Both the position numbers and the translations under genes were made by a program. Below are positions 1 through 8,983 of a stretch of 64,000 nucleotides of DNA, one piece after another. This stretch comes from Hymenobacter armeniacus. GTDB lineage: Bacteria; Bacteroidota; Bacteroidia; Cytophagales; Hymenobacteraceae. Position 1 is the stretch's first letter, and each line of letters opens with the position of its first letter. Where the stretch lies: assembly GCF_014699055.1 (NCBI RefSeq), contig NZ_JACXAC010000002.1:1-64000 (forward strand), read 5' to 3'. The notes beneath the pieces were generated by a model. The model searched no databases. It was not told the origin of the DNA and worked only from the letters and a program-made list of their open reading frames with translations.

Positions 1-74
1 CGGTCGCCGCCAACCTTTTCCTTGCCCGTCCCCGCGCCGCTTTCCCCAGCGGCCCGGGGACGGTTGCGTTTCCG

Positions 75-97
75 CCCACCCCACCCCCCTCCCCCCC
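75..97 (-). other. C-rich tract with G-quadruplex potential on the minus strand
   Basis: Runs of 3, 4, 6 and 7 C separated by single bases lie here, so the minus strand has four G-runs with one-base loops, which is the standard pattern for a stable G-quadruplex. The surrounding 1-240 is GC-rich and I see no convincing gene in it. Any role is unknown; it lies about 150 bp upstream of the rodA promoter element. Confidence 0.5.
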
Positions 98-241
98 GCC
101 GCGGCCCGAAAGACCCGTTCTTGCCTTCCGCCCCGTGCGACCAGGGGGCCCGCCACTAAGAACGGGCGCCCCGAACATGCCCGCACCAAAACTTCAGTTG
201 ACAGCATAAATGAGCGTACAGTACGGATGCTTAAAGAGCAG

Positions 242-249
242 TACTTTTG
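242..249 (+). promoter_or_regulatory. -7 element of the rodA promoter
   Basis: TACTTTTG matches the Bacteroidota -7 consensus TAnnTTTG. It lies 30 bp before the rodA GTG start. No TTG sits at the usual -33 spacing, so only half of the promoter is supported. Confidence 0.4.
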
Positions 250-278
250 ACAATGCTTTTTAACTTATCATATTATTT

Positions 279-1574
279 GTGCAAGTTTCACCTGCTCGAT
301 ATAGCCGTAGTATTGATTGGTTGACGGTGTTGCTTTATGTTGGACTGGTGGGGGCCGGATGGATTTGCATTTATGCGTCTAGCTATTCACCGGATGTGCC
401 TGACAACCCACTTACGAGCCTGAGCTTCGATAAGCTTATGGCATTTAACTGGTTTAAGCAGCTGCTGTGGATAGCAACGGCTGTTGTACTTATCGTGATT
501 TTGTTGGTGGTGGATTACAAGGCCTACGACACATTTGCGTATGCTTTGTATGCGGGCATGATAGTGCTGCTGATAGTAACCATGTTTGTGGCGAGGCCCA
601 TTGCAGGGTCGCGTTCGTGGTTAGAGATTGGGCCTGTGCGTTTGCAGCCGGCAGAATTTGCCAAATTCACGACGGCTTTGGCAGCGTCCAGATTTATGGC
701 GAGCATCAATTTGCGATACCAGGACTGGCGTGACCAACTGGTGCTGGCCGGGATTACCTTGTTCCCACCTTTGTTGATAGTGGCATCGAACGAATCGGGG
801 CAGGCTTTGGTATTCGGAGCTTTGCTACTAGCATATTTTCGGGAAGGGATGTCGCCTTTAATTCTGCTGCTGATGGCGGCAGCAGGAACCATTCTGCTTT
901 TGGCATTACTGGTGCCCAAAGTTTGGCTATTTAGCTCTTTTACGCTGGCACTGATTGCGGTATTGGGACTGAGCCGCCGGGTATTGCGGCATCATTTGCC
1001 TTTGGCAGTAGGCGTGTGGCTGGCCGTGATTGGCATGGTGGTGGGCGTGGATTTCTTTTACAACAAGGTTCTTCAGCCGCACCAGCGGCAACGAATTGAA
1101 GTACTCATCAACCCTTCGGCTGACCCGCTGGGGAAGGGCTGGAACGTGACGCAGAGCAAAATTGCGATTGGCTCGGGGGGAATGCTGGGCAAGGGTTTTT
1201 TGCAGGGCACGCAGACGAAGTTTGATTTCGTGCCCGAGCAAAGCACCGACTTTATTTTCTGCACGGTGGGGGAGGAGTTTGGGTGGTTGGGCAGCTTGGC
1301 GGTGCTGGGGCTGTACCTGACCTTGCTGTGGCGCATTATCTATGTGGCGGAACGGCAGAAGTCGGTCTTTGGGCGCACGTATGGGTATTGCGTGGCCAGC
1401 ATTCTGTTTTTTCACGTGACGGTGAACGTGGGCATGACCATTGGGCTGGCCCCGGTAGTGGGCATTCCGCTGCCGTTTTTCAGTTACGGGGGGTCGTCGT
1501 TGTGGTCATTTACCATCTTGTTGTTCAGTTTGCTGGCAATTGATGCCTATCGCAAGCAGGACTTGGTGCGCTGA
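279..1574 (+). CDS. rodA: Rod shape-determining protein RodA (SEDS peptidoglycan glycosyltransferase)
   Basis: SEDS-family integral membrane enzyme that polymerises lipid II into glycan strands for cell elongation, working with a class B penicillin-binding protein. The 431 residues carry about ten membrane segments. SEDS signatures are visible: SRSWLEIGPVRLQPAEFAK at 111-129, a GW...QSKIAIGSGG...GKG block near 285-305, and the C-terminal FFSYGGSS at 400-407. The start is GTG, with a -7 element 30 bp upstream. In many Bacteroidota rodA follows the PBP2 gene mrdA, but here the upstream 278 bp has no gene. Base composition is more AT-rich than most of the window. FtsW is the alternative, but the C-terminus and context favour RodA. 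Confidence 0.9.
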   Translation: MQVSPARYSRSIDWLTVLLYVGLVGAGWICIYASSYSPDVPDNPLTSLSFDKLMAFNWFKQLLWIATAVVLIVILLVVDYKAYDTFAYALYAGMIVLLIVTMFVARPIAGSRSWLEIGPVRLQPAEFAKFTTALAASRFMASINLRYQDWRDQLVLAGITLFPPLLIVASNESGQALVFGALLLAYFREGMSPLILLLMAAAGTILLLALLVPKVWLFSSFTLALIAVLGLSRRVLRHHLPLAVGVWLAVIGMVVGVDFFYNKVLQPHQRQRIEVLINPSADPLGKGWNVTQSKIAIGSGGMLGKGFLQGTQTKFDFVPEQSTDFIFCTVGEEFGWLGSLAVLGLYLTLLWRIIYVAERQKSVFGRTYGYCVASILFFHVTVNVGMTIGLAPVVGIPLPFFSYGGSSLWSFTILLFSLLAIDAYRKQDLVR

Positions 1575-2920
1575 TGAGGTCGCCGCGTGTGCCGAGCTGG
1601 GTGTGGGCCGTTGTGGCGGGCCTGCATGCGCTGGCGTTGGGGGGGGCACTGTACTTGGGCAGTTGGAATTTTCCTGATACGGACCGATACCGGCAGGCAG
1701 CGCAAAATATACGGCTTCACGGTGAGCTCTATGCCCGTCCGTGGCCAGCTCAGGCGCCAGCGGGGCAGGCTGTGCAGGAGTTTACCATACGCCCGCCGGG
1801 GTACCCGCTGGTGGTGCTGGGGTCGGGAGGGGCGGTAGGGGAGCCGGTGACTCTGCTAGTGGTGCAAAATGTGTTGAGCTTGCTCAATATTGGGCTTGTG
1901 TTGCTGTGGTGGGCGCGATGGGCCCGGCCGAGCGCCAAGGAATGGGCGATGGCGATGGTTGTTTGTTTAACATTTCCGGCGCAGCTCATTTATGCCAATG
2001 CGGTGATGAGCGAATTGCTGCTGCAGACTACGTTACTAGTCATGCTGCTGGCCGCGCTGCTTTACATCAGACGAAGTAGGACTAGCTATGCTGCTGGGGT
2101 GGTAGTAGCTCTGGTGGTGGCGCTGTTAATAAAGCCGGTCTTCTACCCGCTTGCCTTTGCCATGGGTGGCGTGGGCGCGGTGCTGGCATGGCGACGTAGA
2201 AAGCCGGGGCTGGCGGTACTGGGCGTTGTCCCGGCCGTGGTGGTGGGGCTGTATATGGGCTGGAACGAGCAGCGGACGGGCTTTTTTCATTTCTCGAGCA
2301 TTACCGATATCAATTTGTTGCATTACAACGCGGCCGGCGTGGTGCGGCAAGTGCAGGGGGCCGAGGCGGAGGAAAAATGGGTTGCCGGCGTGCTTCGCGA
2401 AGCGAATGCACAACGCGATTTTGCTTCGAGGCAGCGGGTTATTCAACTGCGAGCCAAGGCGGTATTGTGGGCCCATCCGGTGGTGTATGCCCGGCAACAT
2501 GCGTTGGGCATGGCTACATTTTTCGTAGACCCCGGCCGTTTTGACCTGAGCCAGTTTCTGCAGCTGGCGCCGCCGGCAGGGGGCGGGCTACTGGCTCAGG
2601 TGCGGAATGGCGGGTTGTGGCGAGCTATAGCCGGCCTGCCAGTGGGGCTGCTGAGCTGGTTGGGGCTGATTTTCCTGGCGAATGCGGGGCGTGTATGGCT
2701 GGCGTGGCAGGGATTTAGGCGGCTTGGCAGGACGGCGCCGGTGTGGCGGTATGGCCGCTGGGTGGCGCTGGCATTACTGCTATACGTGGCAGGGCTGACG
2801 GGGCCGCTGGGCGCGGCCCGCTTCCTGGTGCCGGTGTGGCCGCCGTTGTTGGCGCTGGCGCTGGCCGGGCTGCCGCGCCGCGTTATTGGGTTGGGAGGAG
2901 AAGGCGGCGCCAATGCGTGA
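1574..2920 (+). CDS. Polytopic membrane protein, GT-C (ArnT/PMT-like) glycosyltransferase candidate
   Basis: A 448-residue protein with about ten hydrophobic segments. Its first outer loop is acidic and aromatic (NFPDTDRYRQAAQ near 34-46), followed by an RPPGYPL motif near 73-79. Both are typical of GT-C glycosyltransferases that use polyprenyl-phosphate sugars, where an early loop Asp is catalytic. The ATG overlaps the rodA stop by one base, so the two are translationally coupled, which suggests an envelope role. Substrate cannot be read from sequence. It converges with the next gene, overlapping it by 38 bp. Confidence 0.6.
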   Translation: MRSPRVPSWVWAVVAGLHALALGGALYLGSWNFPDTDRYRQAAQNIRLHGELYARPWPAQAPAGQAVQEFTIRPPGYPLVVLGSGGAVGEPVTLLVVQNVLSLLNIGLVLLWWARWARPSAKEWAMAMVVCLTFPAQLIYANAVMSELLLQTTLLVMLLAALLYIRRSRTSYAAGVVVALVVALLIKPVFYPLAFAMGGVGAVLAWRRRKPGLAVLGVVPAVVVGLYMGWNEQRTGFFHFSSITDINLLHYNAAGVVRQVQGAEAEEKWVAGVLREANAQRDFASRQRVIQLRAKAVLWAHPVVYARQHALGMATFFVDPGRFDLSQFLQLAPPAGGGLLAQVRNGGLWRAIAGLPVGLLSWLGLIFLANAGRVWLAWQGFRRLGRTAPVWRYGRWVALALLLYVAGLTGPLGAARFLVPVWPPLLALALAGLPRRVIGLGGEGGANA

Positions 2921-3968
2921 AAACCAGCGCTAGCGCAACGCAGAATGCCGGAGCCGCCAGATAGCCCATGCGGCCCAAGTCGCCGGAAAGAAGCATGTGA
3001 ATGGCCACAACGGCAAGCAGGCCAAGCTCTGCCCAACCGAGTGAGCTGAATAAACTTTCTGTGGAGCGGGCACCCTGGTTTTTTTCTAGCCACAAGGCGA
3101 GCGGAAGCACGAGAGTAAAGAAGCCAAATATGCTCAGCAACTCGCCCAAGCCTTTGGGAGATGCGGCCCGGTGCAACGAGTAAGCCACGTTGTGAAAATG
3201 GTCAAGCGCATTGGAAACCGACTGGCTGGTGGGGGCACCGACGTGGGCATCGACCCAAAAATGTACCGCAAACAAGGCGGCGAGGCCCACCGCCAAAGCT
3301 GCCAACTGCTTGGGCCAGGTGAGACTGTGGCGGCCGAACCAGAACAACCAGGGCAGCCAGAAAACGAAAGATTCCTTGGCCAGGGGGCCGAGCAGCAATG
3401 CCACTGCCAAGGCCCAGCCAGCCCCAGCGCCGCGCCGGATGGCGTAGTAGCCCAGCCCGGTTGCCAGCAGGTACAGGCTGTCGGTAAGGGGCAGGCCGGC
3501 GCCGTATACTGCCCAGCGGCTGGTGAGCACGGCCAGCATGGCCAGGCCGGCCGCTTCGGGCGAAGCACCGGTCTGGCGGGCCGCGTTGAACCAGCAAGCT
3601 CCAGCCGCCGCCAGCAGCAGGCAGTTCACCAGGTAAAAGGAAAATCGCAACGGCCATTGCCCCGCAGGGCGCTGGGGCCACACGCGGGCATAGAGCCGGG
3701 CCACGGGCGCGGCCACCGCGGCGGCCGCGGCGGGCACCAGCACGCGGTAGCGGTGCGTAACGCGCACGCTGTCGAACCGCCCCGCGGCCATGCGCAGGTA
3801 GCTGCGGGTGTCGGGCGAGTGCGAGAAATCGTAGTGCACGTACATGGGATACGCCAGGTTGGCCAGGGCGGCCACGGCCACCAGCCACGGCAGCAGCCAG
3901 CGCCGCAGCCGCGGCCCAAACTGGGACTTGCCCACTGTAGCAGGCACGTTAGGCAAACTTGCGCTCAA
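2883..3968 (-). CDS. Polytopic membrane protein of unknown function
   Basis: A 361-residue protein with about nine hydrophobic segments. A short cytoplasmic N-terminus precedes the first membrane segment (about 25-45), then comes a loop with HSPDTRSYLRMA. That placement of an acidic loop resembles the GT-C type neighbour at 1574, but I cannot assign a family. The chosen start is TTG at 3968, which overlaps the end of the 396-residue gene upstream by 20 bp, as expected for translational coupling. Its 3' end overlaps the convergent gene by 38 bp. An alternative start further in is possible. Confidence 0.6.
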   Translation of the reverse strand: MSASLPNVPATVGKSQFGPRLRRWLLPWLVAVAALANLAYPMYVHYDFSHSPDTRSYLRMAAGRFDSVRVTHRYRVLVPAAAAAVAAPVARLYARVWPQRPAGQWPLRFSFYLVNCLLLAAAGACWFNAARQTGASPEAAGLAMLAVLTSRWAVYGAGLPLTDSLYLLATGLGYYAIRRGAGAGWALAVALLLGPLAKESFVFWLPWLFWFGRHSLTWPKQLAALAVGLAALFAVHFWVDAHVGAPTSQSVSNALDHFHNVAYSLHRAASPKGLGELLSIFGFFTLVLPLALWLEKNQGARSTESLFSSLGWAELGLLAVVAIHMLLSGDLGRMGYLAAPAFCVALALVFTHWRRLLLPTQ

Positions 3969-5139
3969 TGAGCTTCAGCAGCTTGTTGACGTGCTCTTCC
4001 TTGCGGCTCCAGTCGTAGCGCTGCGACAGGTCGCCGCTGACGTAGGCACGGGCCTGCTCGGCGGTGGGCAATGAATCGAGGTGCTGAATGGCCGCGTGGT
4101 AGTCCATGTTTTCGCCGCCAAAAAGCTCGTTGATGAAGCTGAAGCGCTGGTTGATGGAAATGGCTTCGCGCAGGGTTTCTACCTTGGGCCCGCTCCGCTC
4201 GGCCAGGGAAGGCGCGGCGCTTGCGCGCAAGGTTTCGGCCAGGGGCGCGGCGGCGGGCTGCACCGCTTTCAGCTTTTCGTGCAACGGCACGTTGGCCGCA
4301 TCAGTGTTGGGGAGCGGGCGGGCAGGCGCCGGTGGAGCAGCGGGCGGCGGAGCGGGGGCTGCAGGCGGGGCCACCGGAGCCGAGGGGGCCACGAAGCTGG
4401 GCGGAGTCACTACTGCGGGCGGTTCCGGTGCAGGCATGGCGGGCGGGGCAGTGGGCGCCGCCGCCACGGGTTCGGCAACAGGCGGTGCCGTGGTGGCCGA
4501 AACCGGCCCGTCCTCGAGCAGGTCGGCGGTGGTGAGGGGCAGCAGGGCGCTGAGCTCCGTCACAAGGCGCTGCATGGGCTGGTGCGCCTTGTAATTGGCG
4601 GCGTGGTACAGCTCGAAGCGGTGCGTGAGGAAGTCGCGGCTCAGGTCGTTGCTGTTGGGCAGGCTATCGATGAAGCCCTGGTAAAACGCCTTGTCGACGT
4701 CGATGTAGCGCAGGCTTTCGCGCAGCGTGGTGAGCGTGGGGGCCTCGGCGTTGCCCAACACGAGGCGCTGGAAGCTGTCCACGGGGTCGGCCACCAAGCC
4801 GAGCGTGTCGGCAGTGGCCTGGGCCAGCAGCGGCTCGTAGGCCTCGCGGCCCAGGCTGATGTGGCGCGACAGCACGTTCATGAACTGCGTGAGGGCAGCT
4901 TGCACGGGGGCGGCTTCAAAATCGAAGTAAGGGCTGCGCAGGCGGGCGGTTTCGGCCTGCCACTGGCCGAGCAACTGACGCACGACCAGCAGGTTGACCT
5001 GCCGCACCGGCGTGAATTTGAGCACCGCCGGGCCATCGAGCGGGGCCGAAGAAGAGTTCGCGAAATGCTGGTCGCAGAGCCGGGCGGCCAGGCGTCGGCC
5101 GTATTGGGCGCACTTGGCGAGGCTATATTTGTCGTTCAT
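3949..5139 (-). CDS. Hypothetical protein with a Pro/Ala-rich linker
   Basis: A 396-residue protein without signal peptide or membrane segments. Residues 1-210 look alpha-helical. Residues 211-278 are an almost pure Pro/Ala/Val linker. Residues 285-396 form a second helical segment with a recognisable NQRFSFINELFGG stretch. No catalytic motif is visible. The ATG at 5139 was chosen because the reading frame further upstream runs antisense through the divergent ferredoxin gene. The two-domain, long-linker design suggests a cytoplasmic tether or scaffold (inference only). It probably forms a short operon with the downstream membrane gene. Confidence 0.7.
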   Translation of the reverse strand: MNDKYSLAKCAQYGRRLAARLCDQHFANSSSAPLDGPAVLKFTPVRQVNLLVVRQLLGQWQAETARLRSPYFDFEAAPVQAALTQFMNVLSRHISLGREAYEPLLAQATADTLGLVADPVDSFQRLVLGNAEAPTLTTLRESLRYIDVDKAFYQGFIDSLPNSNDLSRDFLTHRFELYHAANYKAHQPMQRLVTELSALLPLTTADLLEDGPVSATTAPPVAEPVAAAPTAPPAMPAPEPPAVVTPPSFVAPSAPVAPPAAPAPPPAAPPAPARPLPNTDAANVPLHEKLKAVQPAAAPLAETLRASAAPSLAERSGPKVETLREAISINQRFSFINELFGGENMDYHAAIQHLDSLPTAEQARAYVSGDLSQRYDWSRKEEHVNKLLKLIERKFA

Positions 5140-5175
5140 AAGTAGGCCGGTTTCGGTGGCCCAAGTTAGGCACAA

Positions 5176-5508
5176 ATGCCCCTCCTGACGATTGAGAACC
5201 TGCCCGGCGCGCCCGTGGAAGTGCCATCCGGCGCCACGCTGCTGGCCGCCATTCAGGCCGCTGGCCACGACTGGATGCACGCCTGCGGGGCCAAGGGCCG
5301 CTGCACCACCTGCCGCGTGCAGGTGCGCACCGGCCTCGAAAACCTGAGCCCACCCACCGATGCGGAGCTGCGCTACCGTGCCGCCGGCCGCCTGCAGCCC
5401 ACCGAGCGGCTGACCTGTCAAACCCGCCTGCTGGCCGGCGACGCCACGGGCCGCGTGCCGGAGGACACGAAGCTGCCCCACGTGCAGTATCTGCCCGATG
5501 GGGTATAG
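5176..5508 (+). CDS. 2Fe-2S ferredoxin (plant-type fold)
   Basis: A 110-residue soluble electron carrier. The cluster ligands are Cys37, Cys43, Cys46 and Cys81 in the CX5CX2C...C spacing of 2Fe-2S ferredoxins. The preceding beta-grasp region (EVPSGATLLAAIQAAG) is typical. It is divergent from the 396-residue gene with only 36 bp between the starts. A second, ISC-type ferredoxin is encoded at 41265, so this one probably serves another redox partner, which is not identifiable here. The 254 bp downstream, up to tdk, hold no other gene. Confidence 0.85.
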   Translation: MPLLTIENLPGAPVEVPSGATLLAAIQAAGHDWMHACGAKGRCTTCRVQVRTGLENLSPPTDAELRYRAAGRLQPTERLTCQTRLLAGDATGRVPEDTKLPHVQYLPDGV

Positions 5509-5680
5509 CCGGCGCATCAAACCAAGCCCTCTGCATTGTGGAGTTATGGCAAGCAGCCCTACCGGGAGCCGGGGCGCACACCGGGGCAGCTGACTTGGTT
5601 GCTAGCGGAAGTGCGAAAAATTACGCCGAATACAAGCGCCTGAGTGCGTGCGACTGGTCCCAAAAGAAATACTTTGGCGC

Positions 5681-5711
5681 TTGAGGCAAGCCGCCGCCGG
5701 GCGTACTTTAG
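5681..5711 (+). promoter_or_regulatory. Candidate tdk promoter (-33 TTG / -7 TACTTTAG)
   Basis: TTG at 5681-5683 is followed after 20 bp by TACTTTAG at 5704-5711. This matches the Bacteroidota pattern TTG-N19-22-TAnnTTTG except for one base in the -7 box. It lies 51 bp before the preferred tdk start. Confidence 0.45.
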
Positions 5712-5762
5712 AGCTTCCGTTGGGGCGTGGTCGTCCTGTTTGCTCACCTGTTTTTTTCGCTT

Positions 5763-6389
5763 GTGTTTATTGAACCCCGCGTTGGCAACCGCCACAACGC
5801 CCCGCGCCGGGGCTGGATAGAAGTGGTGTGCGGCTCCATGTTCTCGGGCAAGACCGAAGAGCTCATTCGCCGCCTCACCCGCGCCCGCATTGCGCGGCAG
5901 CAGGTCGAAATCTTTAAGCCTGCCGTCGACACCCGCTACCACGCCGAAGACGTGGTGAGCCACAACGCGGCCCGCATCCGCTCCACGCCGGTGGCCGTGC
6001 CGTCGGAAATCCTGCTCCTAGCCGCGGGCTCCGACGTGGTGGGCATCGACGAGGCACAGTTTTTCGACGACTCGCTGGTGGACGTGTGCGAGCAGCTGGC
6101 CAACAACGGCACCCGCGTCATCGTGGCCGGGCTCGACATGGACTACCGCGGCCGCCCGTTCGGCCCCATGCCGGCCCTGCTGGCCACGGCCGAATACGTG
6201 ACCAAGGTGCACGCCGTGTGCGTGTGCTGCGGCGAAATTGCGTCGTATTCGTACCGCATTGCAGCCAGCGAAGACCAGGTGCTGTTGGGCGAAACCGATT
6301 CGTATGAAGCCCGCTGCCGGCCCTGCTTTCTGGGCGGCATGCAAGCCGAGCGGCCCGCGCAGGAGGTGGGCTCCACTGCCGCGCACTAA
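5763..6389 (+). CDS. tdk: Thymidine kinase
   Basis: Type II thymidine kinase that phosphorylates thymidine to dTMP in pyrimidine salvage. The P-loop GSMFSGKT is at 24-31 and a [11 protein letters not shown]alker B-like motif follows. Zinc-lobe cysteines are visible in CVCCGE and in the late CRPCF pair. Length (208 aa) fits the family. The GTG at 5763 gives an N-terminus MFIEPRVG typical of Bacteroidota homologues. Another in-frame GTG at 5727 would add 12 hydrophobic residues and is less likely. Confidence 0.93.
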   Translation: MFIEPRVGNRHNAPRRGWIEVVCGSMFSGKTEELIRRLTRARIARQQVEIFKPAVDTRYHAEDVVSHNAARIRSTPVAVPSEILLLAAGSDVVGIDEAQFFDDSLVDVCEQLANNGTRVIVAGLDMDYRGRPFGPMPALLATAEYVTKVHAVCVCCGEIASYSYRIAASEDQVLLGETDSYEARCRPCFLGGMQAERPAQEVGSTAAH

Positions 6390-6461
6390 ATCGACGGGCG
6401 CAGCGTTGGCAAGAACGGCCTCGTGGCCCGCTACTTCTTCATTCTGAGTTTTGACGAGCGT

Positions 6462-8855
6462 ATGACCCACCTTTTCCGTTCTTTGCTGGCACTCGCCGGG
6501 TTGTTGTTATTGGCCGGAAGCAGCCAAGCCCAGACCGTAGGTTATGGCGACTGGCAGTTGCATTTGCCCTCCAACCGCCCCCTGCGCCTGGCCGATGCCG
6601 GCGACCGGGTGTACGTGGCCACCGAAAATGCCTTCTATTTCTTCGATAAGAAGCTAAATACCTCGCAGGTGCTCTCGCAGCGCGACGGCCTAAACGGTGT
6701 GAACGTGGCCGCGCTGGCCTACGACTCCGTATCCAAGCAAACGGTGCTGGCCTACCGCGACGCCAACATCGACATTCTGCAAGCCAACGGCCGCGTGCGC
6801 AACATCAGCGACGTGCTGCGCAAATCCATTCAGGGCACCAAGGATATCAACCAAGTATCGATTGGCGCGGGCAAAGCTTATGTGAGCACTAGTTTCGGCC
6901 TCTTGGCCATTGACCTGACCAAGCTGGAAATCAGCGACACCTATTCCAACATCGGGCCCGGCGGAGCGGTGGTAAACGTGTACGATGCGGCCGTGGCCGG
7001 TGGGGCCCTGTACGCCGCTACATCGGTAGGCCTGCTGCGCGGCTCGCTGTCGCAAAACCTGCTCGACTACCGCAACTGGACGTTGTATCAGCCGGTGCTG
7101 CCGGGCACAGCCACGCAGCGCGTCTACCATTTCGTAGCCACCGATGCCGGCCAAGTATACGCGGCCGTGGAAGGCAGCGGCTCTTCGGTGTACAAGTACG
7201 TGCCCGCCGCTAATCCAACCGCGGCTACGTGGCAGCCCGTAGCGGGCACCGGGGCCGGGCAATACCGCAGCTTGCGTAGCAGCAGCGTGGGCCTGCTCAT
7301 CGTAGACGACCAGGCCGGGGTGCGCCTGCTCGGCCGCAGCGGAGCCGTGACCACGGTGGTGCCCCCAGCCGCGGGTTCCTCCTTTATTCAGGATGCAGTA
7401 CGGTCGCGCGACGGCAACTATTACGTGGCCAACTACAGCCTGGGCCTGCAACGGGTGGCTCCCGGGGTGGGCAAGACGTCGGAGTTTTTTGTGGCAAACG
7501 GCCCCGAAACCGGTACGTCTTTTGGCCTGTTAGCCGATGCGCGCTCCAACAAAGTCAACGTATTCACGGGAGGCTATTCGGAGCGTTACCAGCCAAATGG
7601 GGCCAAAAATGGCTTCTATGAATACGCGGGTGGGCAATGGACCAACTACACGGCGAAAGCTTTTCCGAGCCTGACCGCCTTTCCCAACCCCACCAGCCCG
7701 GTACGCGGCACCCGCACCCCCGACGGCACCCTTTACGTGGCCACGTACGGCGGCGGCCTGTTGGAATGGCGGGGACCCGGCGATTTCCGTCGCTTCGGCG
7801 AGAACTCGCCCGCCGGCAGTCCTTTGCTGGGTACCTTTTCCAGTAACCCTAACCGCGTGGAAATCACCGATGTGGCAGCTACGCCCGAAGGCAAGGTGTG
7901 GGTGGTGAACCGCCACCTGGAAAACAACGGACGCTCGGGCCTGTCCATCTTCGACCCTGCCACCACGACCTGGCAGGTCATTCCCTACACGTTTGGCTTC
8001 GATGCGCTCGAACGCATTGCTTTGGACGACAACGGCTACGCGTGGGTGTCGGTGTCGCGCAAGACCGACGCCAGCAGCGTGGGCGGCCCGGCCATCGGCC
8101 TCTACGCCGTCGACCCGAACCCGACGTCGCCGAATGCGCCGCGGCTGTTCAACACGTCCTCGGGCTTGCCCGACAATCAGATTTACGAGCTGGCTAAAGA
8201 CCGGCGCGGCTACATCTGGGCCGCCACCATCAAGGGCGTGGCGTATTTCCGCGAGCCCGAGGGGCCGTTTGCTACCACCAACGGCTTCTCGCAGCCGTTG
8301 GTGACGCGGGGCGAAGGCACCGGTTACAACGCGCTCTACAGCGAGGCTGTGCGTGCCCTGGCTGTGGACGGGGCCGACCGCAAGTGGTTCGGCACCGACC
8401 GGGGGCTCTGGCTCTTCAGCCCCGACGCCGACGAGGCGCTGCTGCACTTCACCACCGCCAACAGCCCACTGCCGTCCGACCGCATCATCGACGTGAAGGT
8501 GAACGACAAGACCGGCGAGGTGTGGGTGGCTACCGACGGGGGCGTGGTATCGTTCCGAGGCACGGCCACCGTGACGGAGGGCGACGTGAAATGCTCCGCG
8601 GTGTTCCCCAACCCCGTGCGGCCCGAATTCGCCGGCACGCTGGGCATTTCGGGCCTGGCCAACAACGCCGTGGTGAAGATTACCGACGTGGCGGGCCATC
8701 TGGTGTACGCCACCAAAGCCGCTGGCGGCACCGTGACCTGGAACCTGACCAACCCCGAAGGCCAGCGCGTCCGCTCCGGCGTATACCTGGTGCTGTCGAC
8801 CGACGCCGATGGCAAAAATGGCTGCGTGAGCAAAGTGGCCGTACTAAGCAAATAG
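6462..8855 (+). CDS. porZ: PorZ-like type IX secretion component (beta-propeller protein with CTD)
   Basis: A 797-residue exported protein. The N-terminal signal peptide ends near SSQAQ. Two-component-regulator-type propeller repeats follow, such as LPDNQIYELAKDRRGYIWA and LPSDRIIDVKVNDKTGEVWV. A final beta-sandwich domain (SAVFPNPVRPEF... to VAVLSK) has the form of a T9SS type A sorting domain. PorZ in Porphyromonas gingivalis is a surface component of the attachment complex that presents A-LPS to the sortase PorU. Adjacency to recO, which to my recollection recurs in this phylum, and porU/porV at 57-63 kb support the call. The ATG at 6462 gives a clean signal peptide; a GTG at 6423 does not. 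Confidence 0.8.
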   Translation: MTHLFRSLLALAGLLLLAGSSQAQTVGYGDWQLHLPSNRPLRLADAGDRVYVATENAFYFFDKKLNTSQVLSQRDGLNGVNVAALAYDSVSKQTVLAYRDANIDILQANGRVRNISDVLRKSIQGTKDINQVSIGAGKAYVSTSFGLLAIDLTKLEISDTYSNIGPGGAVVNVYDAAVAGGALYAATSVGLLRGSLSQNLLDYRNWTLYQPVLPGTATQRVYHFVATDAGQVYAAVEGSGSSVYKYVPAANPTAATWQPVAGTGAGQYRSLRSSSVGLLIVDDQAGVRLLGRSGAVTTVVPPAAGSSFIQDAVRSRDGNYYVANYSLGLQRVAPGVGKTSEFFVANGPETGTSFGLLADARSNKVNVFTGGYSERYQPNGAKNGFYEYAGGQWTNYTAKAFPSLTAFPNPTSPVRGTRTPDGTLYVATYGGGLLEWRGPGDFRRFGENSPAGSPLLGTFSSNPNRVEITDVAATPEGKVWVVNRHLENNGRSGLSIFDPATTTWQVIPYTFGFDALERIALDDNGYAWVSVSRKTDASSVGGPAIGLYAVDPNPTSPNAPRLFNTSSGLPDNQIYELAKDRRGYIWAATIKGVAYFREPEGPFATTNGFSQPLVTRGEGTGYNALYSEAVRALAVDGADRKWFGTDRGLWLFSPDADEALLHFTTANSPLPSDRIIDVKVNDKTGEVWVATDGGVVSFRGTATVTEGDVKCSAVFPNPVRPEFAGTLGISGLANNAVVKITDVAGHLVYATKAAGGTVTWNLTNPEGQRVRSGVYLVLSTDADGKNGCVSKVAVLSK

Positions 8856-8983
8856 TTGTTTGGGGTGCTAACCAAGTGATTGATGCCGGGCCGAATTGCG
8901 GAAAGATTCATTGAATCGAAAGCCGCATCTGCAGGCATCAGCAAACGGCTCATCAACGGTCGGCGCGTCAACGAGATGGATTT

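Noticed and set aside
2883..2920. Convergent overlap as a sign of a frameshift in one of the two membrane genes
   Set aside because: Both reading frames stop cleanly within 38 bp and both C-termini look natural. Short convergent overlaps are common.
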